DNA from: Thiolapillus brandeum | Lineage (GTDB): Bacteria > Pseudomonadota > Gammaproteobacteria > Chromatiales > Chromatiaceae | Assembly (NCBI RefSeq): GCF_000828615.1 | Contig: NZ_AP012273.1 | Span: 2,895,001 to 2,959,000 of the forward strand | Length of the DNA: 64,000 bases | Reading direction: 5' to 3' | Shown here: positions 1-9,700 of the stretch, piece by piece | How the letters are laid out: the number at the start of each line of letters is the position of its first letter | Numbering within the stretch: the first letter of the stretch is position 1 | Program-made: the position numbers and the translations under genes | Notes under the pieces: model-generated | Told to the model about the DNA's origin: nothing | The model's database searches: none | Seen by the model: only the letters and a program-made list of their open reading frames with translations

Positions 1-169
<169 letters not shown>

Positions 170-375
170 TCAGTTCAGGAACGGAAATGTAACAAAATTT
201 GGCGGAAAGCTCCCGCTTCAATACGTCTGCCGCCACAAAAACCGGCTTTTCATGGCATAATTCCGGCTCATCAAGGAACTCAGCAGCAGAAACAGGGGTC
301 TGCTGTTCAGAATCGCCGAAACATATCCGAGACGGATTCTCACACCATCGTCCCTTTCTCCTTACAGGAACCTCG

Positions 376-1878
376 ATGCAAGATTACATTTTCAATTCCC
401 GCAAACAAGCGGCATACCGGCGCCGCAAGATGCTGATTCGTCTGTTCCTGCTTCTGATAATTGTCGGTGCTGCCGCCTTTTTCGGTTACCGCTATCTGAA
501 TGGCGGCCTTCTGGACAATGGCAGCAACCAGCAGGATGAAAATCTGCTGCCCCTGCCCCCGGTCAACGAAACCCTGCCAACCCAATCGAATCATGCCCCT
601 GCTGCAAACCCGCTGGCAGCCGTGTCCACAGAATCCCGGCAAACCACTTCAGATTCCACAGAAGCAGGAATCGACGAGGCACCATCCGCCCCCGGCACCC
701 CGGCACCTGAGGACGTAGCGGCTCAACAGTCCTCCCCCGACGAGGTGCCAGTCCCTGCCTCTCCCCAGGCTGAAGTCACATGGGTTTCTCACGAAGTGGT
801 GAAGGGAGAAACCCTGGCCTCCATCTTCAAGCAGCAGAACCTATCCCCGGGATTGCTGCACAAGATCATCAACAGCAGCAAAACCGCCAAGGCACTGGCC
901 CGTATCAATCCGGGTCAGGAATTGCGTTTTTCATATGATGGCAACGGCCAGCTGCAGCAACTGGTACTGCAACGCAATCCGGTTTCCAGCCTGGAGATCC
1001 ATGCCACCCCGGATGGCTTCCAGGCCCAGGAGACATCCCGCCCTGTGGAAACCCGCTATTCCGCCACTACCGGCATCATAGAATCTTCCCTGTTCGTGGA
1101 CGGACACAAGGCGGGACTCAGCGATACCCAGATAATGGAGCTGGCGCAGATTTTTGGCTGGGACATCGATTTTGCCCTGGAGCTGCGTGAAGGCGACCAG
1201 TTCCACGTCATCTACGAAGAACAGTACCTGGACGGGAAAAAATACAAAAATGGTCCCATCGTTGCTGCGGAGTTTGTCAACAGGGGGAATGTTTACAAAG
1301 CCGTTCGTTACACAGACAAGGAAGGGGATACGTCCTATTACGATAGGGATGGGAACGCCAAACGCCGGGCATTTATCCGTACCCCGGTGAAGTTCAGCCG
1401 TATCAGCTCGCGCTTTACCCGCAAACGCTGGCATCCCGTTCTCAAACGCTGGCGTTCTCACAAGGGAGTGGACTACGCAGCCCCAAGAGGCACCCCGGTC
1501 AAAGCCACTGGTAATGGCAAGGTGGTGTTCCGGGGCAAGAAAGGCGGTTACGGCAATGTCATCTTTCTGCGCCATGGGGGCAAATACACCACTGTCTATG
1601 GACATCTGTCCCGGTTTGCCAAGGGCCTGCGTACTGGACAAAGCGTAAAGCAGGGACAGATCATCGGTTATGTGGGCAGTACCGGGCTGGCTACCGGGCC
1701 GCATCTGCACTACGAGTTTCGTGTACACGGCAAACACCAGAATCCTCTGACCATCAAGCTGCCCAAGTCCATCCGCTTACCCAAGAGCGAACTCGCCCGC
1801 TTCAGAAAGATCACCAGCCCTCTGCTCGCCCAGCTCGATGAACTGCGTGCAAAAACCATGGTGGCCTCCGCCAAGTAG
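376..1878 (+). CDS. M23 family peptidoglycan DD-endopeptidase (MepM-like), membrane-anchored
   Basis: The product is 500 aa and resembles MepM/YebA-type murein endopeptidases, which cut peptide cross-links so that new glycan can be inserted. A single membrane anchor lies at about residues 22-40 (LIRLFLLLIIVGAAAFFGY), followed by a Pro/Ala/Ser-rich linker. A LysM/OapA-like domain follows at about 140-190 (HEVVKGETLASIFKQ), and the M23 domain occupies about 345-450. The zinc ligands of the LytM fold are visible as HKGVDYAAP (HxxxD) and HLHYEF (HxH). I chose ATG 376 because AGGA lies 7 bases upstream and the anchor then sits at the N-terminus. A longer open frame from 199 has no ribosome site. 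The gene ends 3 bases before anmK, so the two are probably co-transcribed. Confidence 0.9.
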   Translation: MQDYIFNSRKQAAYRRRKMLIRLFLLLIIVGAAAFFGYRYLNGGLLDNGSNQQDENLLPLPPVNETLPTQSNHAPAANPLAAVSTESRQTTSDSTEAGIDEAPSAPGTPAPEDVAAQQSSPDEVPVPASPQAEVTWVSHEVVKGETLASIFKQQNLSPGLLHKIINSSKTAKALARINPGQELRFSYDGNGQLQQLVLQRNPVSSLEIHATPDGFQAQETSRPVETRYSATTGIIESSLFVDGHKAGLSDTQIMELAQIFGWDIDFALELREGDQFHVIYEEQYLDGKKYKNGPIVAAEFVNRGNVYKAVRYTDKEGDTSYYDRDGNAKRRAFIRTPVKFSRISSRFTRKRWHPVLKRWRSHKGVDYAAPRGTPVKATGNGKVVFRGKKGGYGNVIFLRHGGKYTTVYGHLSRFAKGLRTGQSVKQGQIIGYVGSTGLATGPHLHYEFRVHGKHQNPLTIKLPKSIRLPKSELARFRKITSPLLAQLDELRAKTMVASAK

Positions 1879-1881
1879 GCC

Positions 1882-3018
1882 ATGAGCGCCGAAGGCTACT
1901 ACATTGGCCTGATGTCAGGCACCAGCATGGACGGCATCGACGCCGTCCTTGTGGAAATCGGCCAGCAGCAGGTGAGTTTGCTACACAGCATTTCTTATCC
2001 CTGGCCCAGTGCCCTGAAGACCCGCCTGATAACACAGGCATCCCAGGAAACCTGCACTCTGCATGAATACGGGGAACTCGATCATCTGTGTGCGCAGGAA
2101 TTCGCCCAAGCTACTTTGGCTTTACTGGAATCCGCCGGGGTGCCTGCTCACACAGTCCAGGCCATCGGCAGTCACGGACAAACGCTGTATCATCATCCTC
2201 ACCCCCCCACCGCTTTTACCCTGCAGATCGGCGACCCCAATATCATCGCGGAAACCACTGGCATCAGAGTAGTGGCCGATCTGCGCCGGCGGGATATGGC
2301 TGCGGGAGGCCAGGGAGCCCCTTTGGTACCCGCTTTCCATCAGGCCGTGTTTCACTCCCCCCACAAGAACCGGGTCATACTGAATATTGGTGGCATCGCC
2401 AACATCACCATCCTGCCCGCTACCGGAAACCTGGTAACCGGCTTCGATACCGGGCCAGGCAACTGTCTCATGGACAGGTGGTGCCAAAAGCACCTGGAGC
2501 GCCCCTACGATAAGGACGGCTCATGGGCCAGCCAGGGGGAAATCGATTCACGGCTCATGCAAACCCTGCTTGAAGACGCATACTTCCATATGCCGCCGCC
2601 CAAGAGCACAGGCACCGAGTACTTCAATCTGGAATGGCTGGAGCACCGGTTGCAGGAACATCCGGATATTGATGACCGCGACGTTCAGGCCAGCCTGTTG
2701 GCCCTGACCGCATCAACCATCACCCGGGCCATTCAAGACTGGGCTGCTGATGCAGAGGAAATACTCGTATGCGGTGGCGGCGTACATAATCATGCGCTTA
2801 TAAGCACCCTGTCACGCATGCTCTCTCCACAAGCCGTAGCCTCTACAGACAGCATCGACCACGGCATTCATCCCGACTGGGTGGAAGCCGCAGCCTTCGC
2901 CTGGCTGGCAAAACAGACACTGGATGGCGCTCCCGGCAACCTTCCTTCTGTCACCGGAGCCAGACATCCGGTGATACTTGGCGGCATCTACCCGCCAACG
3001 GACATTCCACAACGGTAA
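1882..3018 (+). CDS. anmK: Anhydro-N-acetylmuramic acid kinase
   Basis: The product is 378 aa, the usual AnmK length. It phosphorylates and hydrolyses 1,6-anhydro-MurNAc released by lytic transglycosylases, feeding it back to GlcNAc metabolism as MurNAc-6-phosphate. The diagnostic N-terminus GLMSGTSMDGIDAVL (phosphate-binding loop) is present, as are GSHGQTLYHHP, NIGGIANIT and the FDTGPGNCLMD segment of the ASKHA fold. The GGGVHNHALI segment near residue 295 is the adenosine-binding part. It follows the M23 endopeptidase gene by 3 bases, which links wall cutting and wall recycling in one unit. Confidence 0.95.
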   Translation: MSAEGYYIGLMSGTSMDGIDAVLVEIGQQQVSLLHSISYPWPSALKTRLITQASQETCTLHEYGELDHLCAQEFAQATLALLESAGVPAHTVQAIGSHGQTLYHHPHPPTAFTLQIGDPNIIAETTGIRVVADLRRRDMAAGGQGAPLVPAFHQAVFHSPHKNRVILNIGGIANITILPATGNLVTGFDTGPGNCLMDRWCQKHLERPYDKDGSWASQGEIDSRLMQTLLEDAYFHMPPPKSTGTEYFNLEWLEHRLQEHPDIDDRDVQASLLALTASTITRAIQDWAADAEEILVCGGGVHNHALISTLSRMLSPQAVASTDSIDHGIHPDWVEAAAFAWLAKQTLDGAPGNLPSVTGARHPVILGGIYPPTDIPQR

Positions 3019-3065
3019 CCACAACATACCGGGACCTGGACAGCAATAGGTCTATAATTGGAAGC

Positions 3066-6000
3066 ATGCACCTGTTTCCTGCCATGCTCCGCTCGCTCGC
3101 AAGCTTTCTTGTCTGCCTGACCGCCCTGGGCAGTCTGTCGGTCGCCCAGGCCGATCATATAACGTTGCGATACAAGAGCATGACCTTCTTCGGCCTAGGC
3201 ATCAAACAGGGTTTGTCGCAGGTAACCGGCAACACCATACTTCAGGATCGCACTGGCTTCATCTGGATTGGCACCCAGGACGGGTTGAATCGCTATGATG
3301 GCCATGAAGTGCGTGTTTTTCGCCATGACAGGAACAATCCACAGTCCCTGGGGCGGGACTTTATCAATGTGCTGGCAGAAGACGATGAGGGGCACTTGTG
3401 GATCGGCACCCGGGGAAAAGGGCTGGATGAATATAACCCCCGGACAGGCGAGTTTCATCATTACCTTCAAGCGGGAAAATCCGGCGACAAGAGCGCCTCT
3501 GATGTCCGTGTCCTCGAGGTTCTCAAGGACAGGGTCTTGTTTGGTACATTGCAGGGCTTGTTCTCCCTCAACCTGCATACCAGAGATATCCAGGCTATCC
3601 ATCTGGAAGACATTCCCACCACGCCCCCTACCATCCAGGATATTCTCACCCTCCCCGATAACACGGTTCTGGTGGCAAGCAACCGGGGATTGCGCCGCCT
3701 CGACCCGGAAACCGGGGCTTCTGCCTCTTTTCTCCCACAGATTCTGCAAAACTATCCCGGATCCATTGATGCTCTTTTCCTGGACAGCCAGCAGCGACTC
3801 TGGATCGGAGCACACGACAAAGGCGTACTCGTCATCGATCCGGACAGGGAAACAATACTTCAACGATTCAAACCTCAATCAGGCCATCAGGAATCCCTGC
3901 CTGCCACTGAGATCACAGCTTTTACGGAAGACTCCCAGGGAAATATTTGGATCGGCACCCCAAAGGGCCTGAGCATATATCTGGATCAGCGCAACATTCT
4001 GATACGCATCGCAGACAACAAACGGCGCCCAGAGGGAATGAGCGACCACACGATACACAGCTTGCATACCGACCGCAGTGGCACGGTTTGGATCGGCACA
4101 CATGTAGGAGGGGTGAGCCATATCACTCCCCACCTGGTGCGTTTTGGCAAGGAGAACCCCTCCAGCAATCTGATCAGCCTTGATAAACGCGTCCTGGGAA
4201 TAGCCGTCGCTCCTGACGGAGACATGTATGCAGGAACGGTGAATGGCCTGGTCAGGCGCCGCAAGGGAGAGATTTATTTCAAGCCCGTACCTCAGGCAGA
4301 CGGCCCGCCATCAGCAGTTTACGGAGTGTATTTCAGCAGGGACGGCACACTCTGGGCAGGCAGCGCCACTGGCTTGCGCCGCCTGCCTCCCGGACAGACA
4401 CAGCTGGAACCTGTTGAAGTCGATTCATCCTACTACTTCATATCCATTCTGGAGGATCAGGATGGCTTTCTCTGGCTGAGCCGCCCTACAGAGTTATTGA
4501 AATACGACCCTGTTGAAAGAAAAGTCGTAGCCCAGCTGGACATCCCCCACGTCTATGGACTGCTGCTCCTTGACTCAGGAAAGCTACTGGTAGGCGGCTT
4601 GGGAGCCATTCATCTGGTGGACACTGCATCAGCACAGATCCTCTCCACCCTGGAAGGTGACATCCATGGCTTCAACACCATCACTTACCTGTTTCGCAGT
4701 CATGAAGGGGAGATCTGGGGAGGCACTCAGGGTGATGGCGTTTTTCACCTTGAACTACCCTCCGAGACCAATATCAAAGATGCCCGTCTAACCTTTTTTA
4801 CCACCCACCAGGGATTGCTTTCCAACGCCATTGGAGCCATCCAGCAATCCCGTGACGGCAATCTCTGGATCAGCACCATCAACAGCATCAGCCGCCTGAA
4901 TCCATCAACCGGAGAGATCCGTAACTTTGATGCCAGGGATGGTGCTCTTTCCGAAGGCTATTTCATCGGATCCGGCGCCCGGGACGCAGAAGGCCTGATC
5001 TATTTTGGCGGTACGGTAGGCCTGACATCCTTTTCCCCGGAATGGATCATTGCCGATACATCTGCACCCAGGGTGATTCTTACGGACCTGCGCCTGGACA
5101 ATCAGCTCATTCAACCAATCAGGCAAGGCAGCCCTCTTCAGCAACCCCTGACCTACACCAAACACCTGGTGATCCCTCCCCGATGGTCGAATATCAACCT
5201 GTCGTTCAGCAGCGACAACTACACCTTCCCGGCTGCCCAGCGCTTTGCCTACCGCATGCTGGGAGCGGACGAGTCATGGACAGAAACGGATGCCGAACAC
5301 CGCTTTGCCAGCTACACCAATCTGCCGCCCGGCGACTACCGATTCCAGGTCAAGACCACCAATCTTGACGGCAAATGGAACCATCAGCCCAACGAGATCA
5401 CCATCACCATACTACCGGACTGGTACCAGACACCCTGGGCCTGGTTGTTCTTTCTTCTGGCGACCGGCGGGGCCTTGTATGCCTTCATACGCTGGCGCAT
5501 GAAAGGACTGTTGAAACGGAATATCGAGCTGGAGAAAAGGGTCACCGAAAGAACCCGCGCCTTGACTGAGGCCAATGAGAAACTCAGCCATCTGGCCCGC
5601 ACGGACACCCTCACCGGATTGCTCAACCGCCGCGCCTTTACCGAACTGTTTCCCGGCAATGACACGGCCCGGTCCAGCCCGGGCGAATGTGCGCTGGCCC
5701 TGCTGGATATTGATTTTTTCAAGCAGTTCAATGATCAATATGGTCATGACTGTGGAGACATTGTTCTCCAGGAAATGGCACAACTGCTGCAGAAGAACCT
5801 GCGTCAGCACGATGTCGTTGCACGCTGGGGCGGCGAGGAATTTATTGTTCTGCTTCCGGACAGCAGTCTGGACACTGCAAGGGAGATCATGGAACGGCTG
5901 CGCCAGGCCGTAGCATCCCATAAGTTCAGATGGAAAGGGGAAACACTGCGCATTAGCATCACTGCCGGGTTGGGCAGCTGCATCAACAAAAACCTGGATG

Positions 6001-6089
6001 CCTCCCTTTTGTCCGTGGATCAGGCCCTGTTACAGGGCAAGAAGCAAGGCCGCAACCGGTTGGTTCTGGCAACGAGCACCAGCTCTTAG
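3066..6089 (+). CDS. Two-component-regulator propeller / Y_Y_Y / GGDEF membrane sensor (diguanylate cyclase)
   Basis: The product is 1007 aa. A signal peptide (about 1-30, ending VAQA) is followed by a large periplasmic beta-propeller built from repeats of the type DRTGFIWIGTQDGLNRYDG (Reg_prop, about 50-680). A Y_Y_Y domain (about 690-780, ending LPPGDYRFQVKTTN) comes next, then one transmembrane helix (PWAWLFFLLATGGALYAFIR) and a short coiled coil (KRVTERTRALTEANEKL). A C-terminal GGDEF domain has an intact GGEEF signature near residue 921 and DIDFFKQFND upstream. The expected role is making cyclic di-GMP in response to a periplasmic ligand, as in other Reg_prop/GGDEF proteins. The ligand is unknown. 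The gene lies 47 bases after anmK and probably has its own promoter. Confidence 0.88.
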   Translation: MHLFPAMLRSLASFLVCLTALGSLSVAQADHITLRYKSMTFFGLGIKQGLSQVTGNTILQDRTGFIWIGTQDGLNRYDGHEVRVFRHDRNNPQSLGRDFINVLAEDDEGHLWIGTRGKGLDEYNPRTGEFHHYLQAGKSGDKSASDVRVLEVLKDRVLFGTLQGLFSLNLHTRDIQAIHLEDIPTTPPTIQDILTLPDNTVLVASNRGLRRLDPETGASASFLPQILQNYPGSIDALFLDSQQRLWIGAHDKGVLVIDPDRETILQRFKPQSGHQESLPATEITAFTEDSQGNIWIGTPKGLSIYLDQRNILIRIADNKRRPEGMSDHTIHSLHTDRSGTVWIGTHVGGVSHITPHLVRFGKENPSSNLISLDKRVLGIAVAPDGDMYAGTVNGLVRRRKGEIYFKPVPQADGPPSAVYGVYFSRDGTLWAGSATGLRRLPPGQTQLEPVEVDSSYYFISILEDQDGFLWLSRPTELLKYDPVERKVVAQLDIPHVYGLLLLDSGKLLVGGLGAIHLVDTASAQILSTLEGDIHGFNTITYLFRSHEGEIWGGTQGDGVFHLELPSETNIKDARLTFFTTHQGLLSNAIGAIQQSRDGNLWISTINSISRLNPSTGEIRNFDARDGALSEGYFIGSGARDAEGLIYFGGTVGLTSFSPEWIIADTSAPRVILTDLRLDNQLIQPIRQGSPLQQPLTYTKHLVIPPRWSNINLSFSSDNYTFPAAQRFAYRMLGADESWTETDAEHRFASYTNLPPGDYRFQVKTTNLDGKWNHQPNEITITILPDWYQTPWAWLFFLLATGGALYAFIRWRMKGLLKRNIELEKRVTERTRALTEANEKLSHLARTDTLTGLLNRRAFTELFPGNDTARSSPGECALALLDIDFFKQFNDQYGHDCGDIVLQEMAQLLQKNLRQHDVVARWGGEEFIVLLPDSSLDTAREIMERLRQAVASHKFRWKGETLRISITAGLGSCINKNLDASLLSVDQALLQGKKQGRNRLVLATSTSS

Positions 6090-6090
6090 C

Positions 6091-6180
6091 AGCAACTGTT
6101 GAAAAAGCCTTTCCATGGTCATTGAAAATGGCCGCACATCCTTGTACGGCAATCAGGCCGTTTGGGAACCATTACTCCAG
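6091..6180. repeat. Intergenic repeat, TTGAAAAA family (shortened copy)
   Basis: The sequence from about 6097 (CTGTTGAAAAAGCC) through the hairpin GGCCGCAC...GTACGGC matches the two halves of the longer copy at 15710-15870. Its middle is missing, apparently deleted between the two GGTC words. It lies between the tail of the GGDEF gene and the tail of erpA. No open frame of interest is present. Confidence 0.65.
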
Positions 6181-6205
6181 ACCATAGGGAGTCATCACCC
6201 CAGCA

Positions 6206-6559
6206 TCACACTGAAAAGGAAGAACCACAACCGCAGGTAGTCGTCGCATTCGGGTTCTTCACGATGAACTGGGCACCCTGCAAACCTTCCACATAGTCCA
6301 CTTCCGCACCTTCCAGATATTGCATACTCATGGGATCGATGAGCAAGGTAACGCCATCCGTAACAAAGCTCTCATCACCCTCGTTCAAATTCTCATCGAA
6401 TTCAAAGCCATATTGAAAGCCGGAGCAACCACCGCCCTGAATATAGACTCTCAGCTTGAGATTGGGGTTGCCTTCGTCCTCGATCATGGCCGCCACCTTT
6501 TTTGCAGCAGCAGCAGTAAAGGTCACTGCAGGGCTTGAAACTTCAGATTGTTCTGACAT
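6206..6559 (-). CDS. erpA: Iron-sulfur cluster insertion protein ErpA (A-type carrier)
   Basis: The product is 117 aa. ErpA passes Fe-S clusters to apo-enzymes, including isoprenoid-pathway and respiratory enzymes. The three conserved cysteines of A-type carriers are visible: [11 protein letters not shown] (about 41-51) and the C-terminal [11 protein letters not shown]. The close match of this C-terminus and of [12 protein letters not shown]-like sequence to ErpA, plus its place beside anmK/M23/tyrS, favours ErpA over IscA. It points toward the GGDEF gene, tail to tail, with a repeat copy between them. Confidence 0.93.
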   Translation of the reverse strand: MSEQSEVSSPAVTFTAAAAKKVAAMIEDEGNPNLKLRVYIQGGGCSGFQYGFEFDENLNEGDESFVTDGVTLLIDPMSMQYLEGAEVDYVEGLQGAQFIVKNPNATTTCGCGSSFSV

Positions 6560-6677
6560 GGATCTACCTCTATGGTTTCAGTCAGCTGTCCGATACCTGA
6601 ACTTGGGGATTCAGACTCTACAAAGCGCTATTATCAAATTACCCAGTAAAACTATCAAGTATTTTCCGTCCGGCAGG

Positions 6678-6712
6678 AAAAACCCCCGGGAAGCAGACGC
6701 CTCTCCGGGGGT
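6678..6712 (-). terminator. Rho-independent terminator of the giant DUF11 gene
   Basis: Read on the minus strand, ACCCCCGG pairs with CCGGGGGT across a 15-base loop and is followed by five T. It begins 20 bases after the stop codon of the DUF11/GEVED gene at 6732, so it is well placed to end that transcript. Confidence 0.85.
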
Positions 6713-6731
6713 ATGGTGGAAAATCAGGATA

Positions 6732-9700
6732 TCAGTTGTTTCGCCGTATCCGCTTTACTGTTCCCATCAGTCCGAGTAGCAGACTCATCAGCATCAACAT
6801 CCAGACAGATACAGCCGGCACCGGTTCCGGAGGTTCGAGGGACAGATCCACGCTGCCCAGGTCGTCTTCTCCGGGATCATTGTTGCCGGGGGTGGAATCG
6901 GGATCAAACTCATTGGCCCCGGTAACCTCGGCAATATTGTTGTGCGGCCCGGAAGCCACTGTTGCCTGGAAGGTCAGCGCCAGGGAGCTACCCGCCGGTA
7001 TGCTCAGTCCGGACCAGACAATGGTATTGCCGTTGAGAACTCCACTATTGCTGATACCGCCGATATCATGGAATCCAACCGGCACCGGATCAGTGACCTC
7101 CACACCCGTAGCCGTACTGGGTCCGGCATTGGACACAGTAAGCGTGAAGGTCACTACATCACCTACCGCATATATGGGGCCACCTGAGACAGTTTTGATC
7201 AGGCTCAAGTCAATGACATCCGAAGGCGTCAAACCCGCATCATCCTGGTCATCCTCACTCGGATCGCCATTGCCCGGCGTCGAATCAGAGTCTGTTTGGT
7301 CTGCGCCCACCACCTCGGCTACGTTGGTATGATCTCCACTGAGTTCCACAACAGCGTCAAAGCCTAGAGTCAGGGTGCCATTCACGGCCACACTCAGACC
7401 TGTCCAGGTAATGGTTGCACCACTGAGGGTACCACCATTGCTGATATTGCTGATGCCGCTAAACCCGCTGGGCACCACATCCATCACGGCGACACCTGTT
7501 GCCGCATTGGGGCCAGCATTATTCACATCGATACTAAAGTGCACGGTATCTCCGGGGGTGTAGTCACCACTACCATCGGCATCGATACTGAGCACTACGG
7601 ATTTCACCAGAGACAGGTCGATAACTTGCTGGACATTGGGTTCCGCGAAGTCCTCATCGTCCTCTGACTGATCACCGTCATCGTTGTTGGGATTCGAATC
7701 GATATCGAATTCATTCGCGGCAGTTACCTGGGCTGTATTCCTGTACGGCCCATTGGGAAGCACCGTGGCATCGAAGGTCAAAGTAACGGGGGTTCCCACC
7801 GCTACGGTCATCCCGCTCCAGGTAATGCTGGATCCGGCAAGAACGCCACCACTACTGATATTGGTGATATTGCCATATCCTGCCGGCACCACATCTTCGA
7901 CACTGACCCCTGTTGCCGTATCCAGGCCAGTGTTGGACAGGAGCAGAGTGAAGGTTACCACGTCACCAACCTGCGGAGTCATGTTGCTGATAGACTTTTG
8001 CAGCTGCAGATCAATGGTCGCACCAACATTCAGAACCACACTGCTTTCATCGTCCTCAGACTGATCGCCATCATCATTGTTCGGCGTCGAATCGATGTCG
8101 AACTCGTTGGCTGCAGTTACCTGGGCAACATTGGTATAGGAACCGCTTGCCCCAACAACAGCGTTGAAAGTCAGATTCAGACTGCCACCTGCGGCAACGC
8201 TCAAACCAGTCCAGTCGATATTGGCTCCGCTGAGCACACCGCCATTGCTGATGGCGCTGATGCCACTGAAACCACTGGGCACGACATCTCTGACTCCGAC
8301 GCCTGTTGCATTTGCCGGACCGGCATTGGCCAGGGCCAGAGTGAAGGTTACGGTGTCGCCAGCGGTCACGCTACCACTACCATCGGCATCCGTATTCAGG
8401 GACACGGATTTGACCAGAGACAGATCGATAACCGGATCCACGCCAGGCGTGGCGTTGTCCTCATCGTCCTCGGACTGATCACCATCATCATTGCCCGGGG
8501 TTGAATCCGGATCATCCTGGTCGGCATCCATTACCTGGGCAATATTGGTGTAGTTGCCGGTACCCGTAAGGGTGGCATCGAAACTCAGTGACAACACTGC
8601 TCCATTGTTCAGGCTGATTCCCAGCCAGTTGATGGTGTTGCCGCCGGTAAGAATACCGCCACCAGAGATATTGGTAATGTTGGTGTAGCCGTCAGGAATC
8701 ACGTCCTGCACGTCCACACCTGTCGCATCATTTGGCCCCTGATTGGTAAGAGTGAGGGTAAAGGTCACTACGTCACCGAGGGTATAGCCGCCACTTCCAT
8801 CCACGTCAGTGGTGAGGCTGACAGCCTTCTCCAACATCAGATCAGTGGACAAAATCAAACTGACAAGGTGATCTTCCACTTCCCCATCTGGCGCAACACC
8901 AGTAGGCTCCGGCACACCAGCACTGGACAGGCGGAAACGTGTGTGGATGTTTCCGGGAATGGCTGTTCCCGGCACGGCGACTGTCAAGACGTTTGCCCCC
9001 GCAGCAACACTGACCCCGGATGCAATCCGTTCACCTGCGTCAGCAAAATCGCCATCGCCGTTGAAGTCTGCCCAGGCATCAAGAACACCTGCAGCACTGG
9101 CAGTAACCGTCACATCAGTATTGTTTCCTGCAACCCAGGGCTGGACAAAGACCACGCCGTCTTCATCATCCGTTCCTGAACAGATCCCGGCCACCGGGCT
9201 TCCTGCTGCATTGTCATCACCTGTATCGGTCGCGCCAGGGATACCATCTTGTTCACCATCAACGCAGGAACCCAGATACAGGGTAGAGGTGGCATCAAAG
9301 ACATGCACGGCACCATTGGAGGCCAACAGAGTGCCGTAGCCGTCCGGAAGATCACCAAAATCGGTGCTCATAACCGTAGCCACATAGTCCTCCACCTCAC
9401 CGTCAGGAGAGGAGCCTCCGGGAGCCGAAACACCCGCGGAACTGAACCGGAACCGTAGTTGTTCAGATCCAAGTACCGCAGTACAGGGCACATTGAAGCT
9501 GAGATTGTTGGCGCCCGCATTCAAGGCCTGACCGTTGAAAATACGCTCTGCCGCCGTCCAGCTGCCATCGCCATCAAAGTCCATCCAGGCGTCCAGAACA
9601 CCTGCAACATTGGCAGTAACGGTAATGCTGCTGTCCAGACAGGCAGCTATGCTGCCAGTGAATACGACACCATCTTCATCATCGTTTCCACTGCAAGTAC

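Noticed and set aside
199-375. Upstream extension of the M23 peptidase frame
   Set aside because: No ribosome site, and it would put 59 unrelated residues before the membrane anchor. ATG 376 has AGGA at the right distance.
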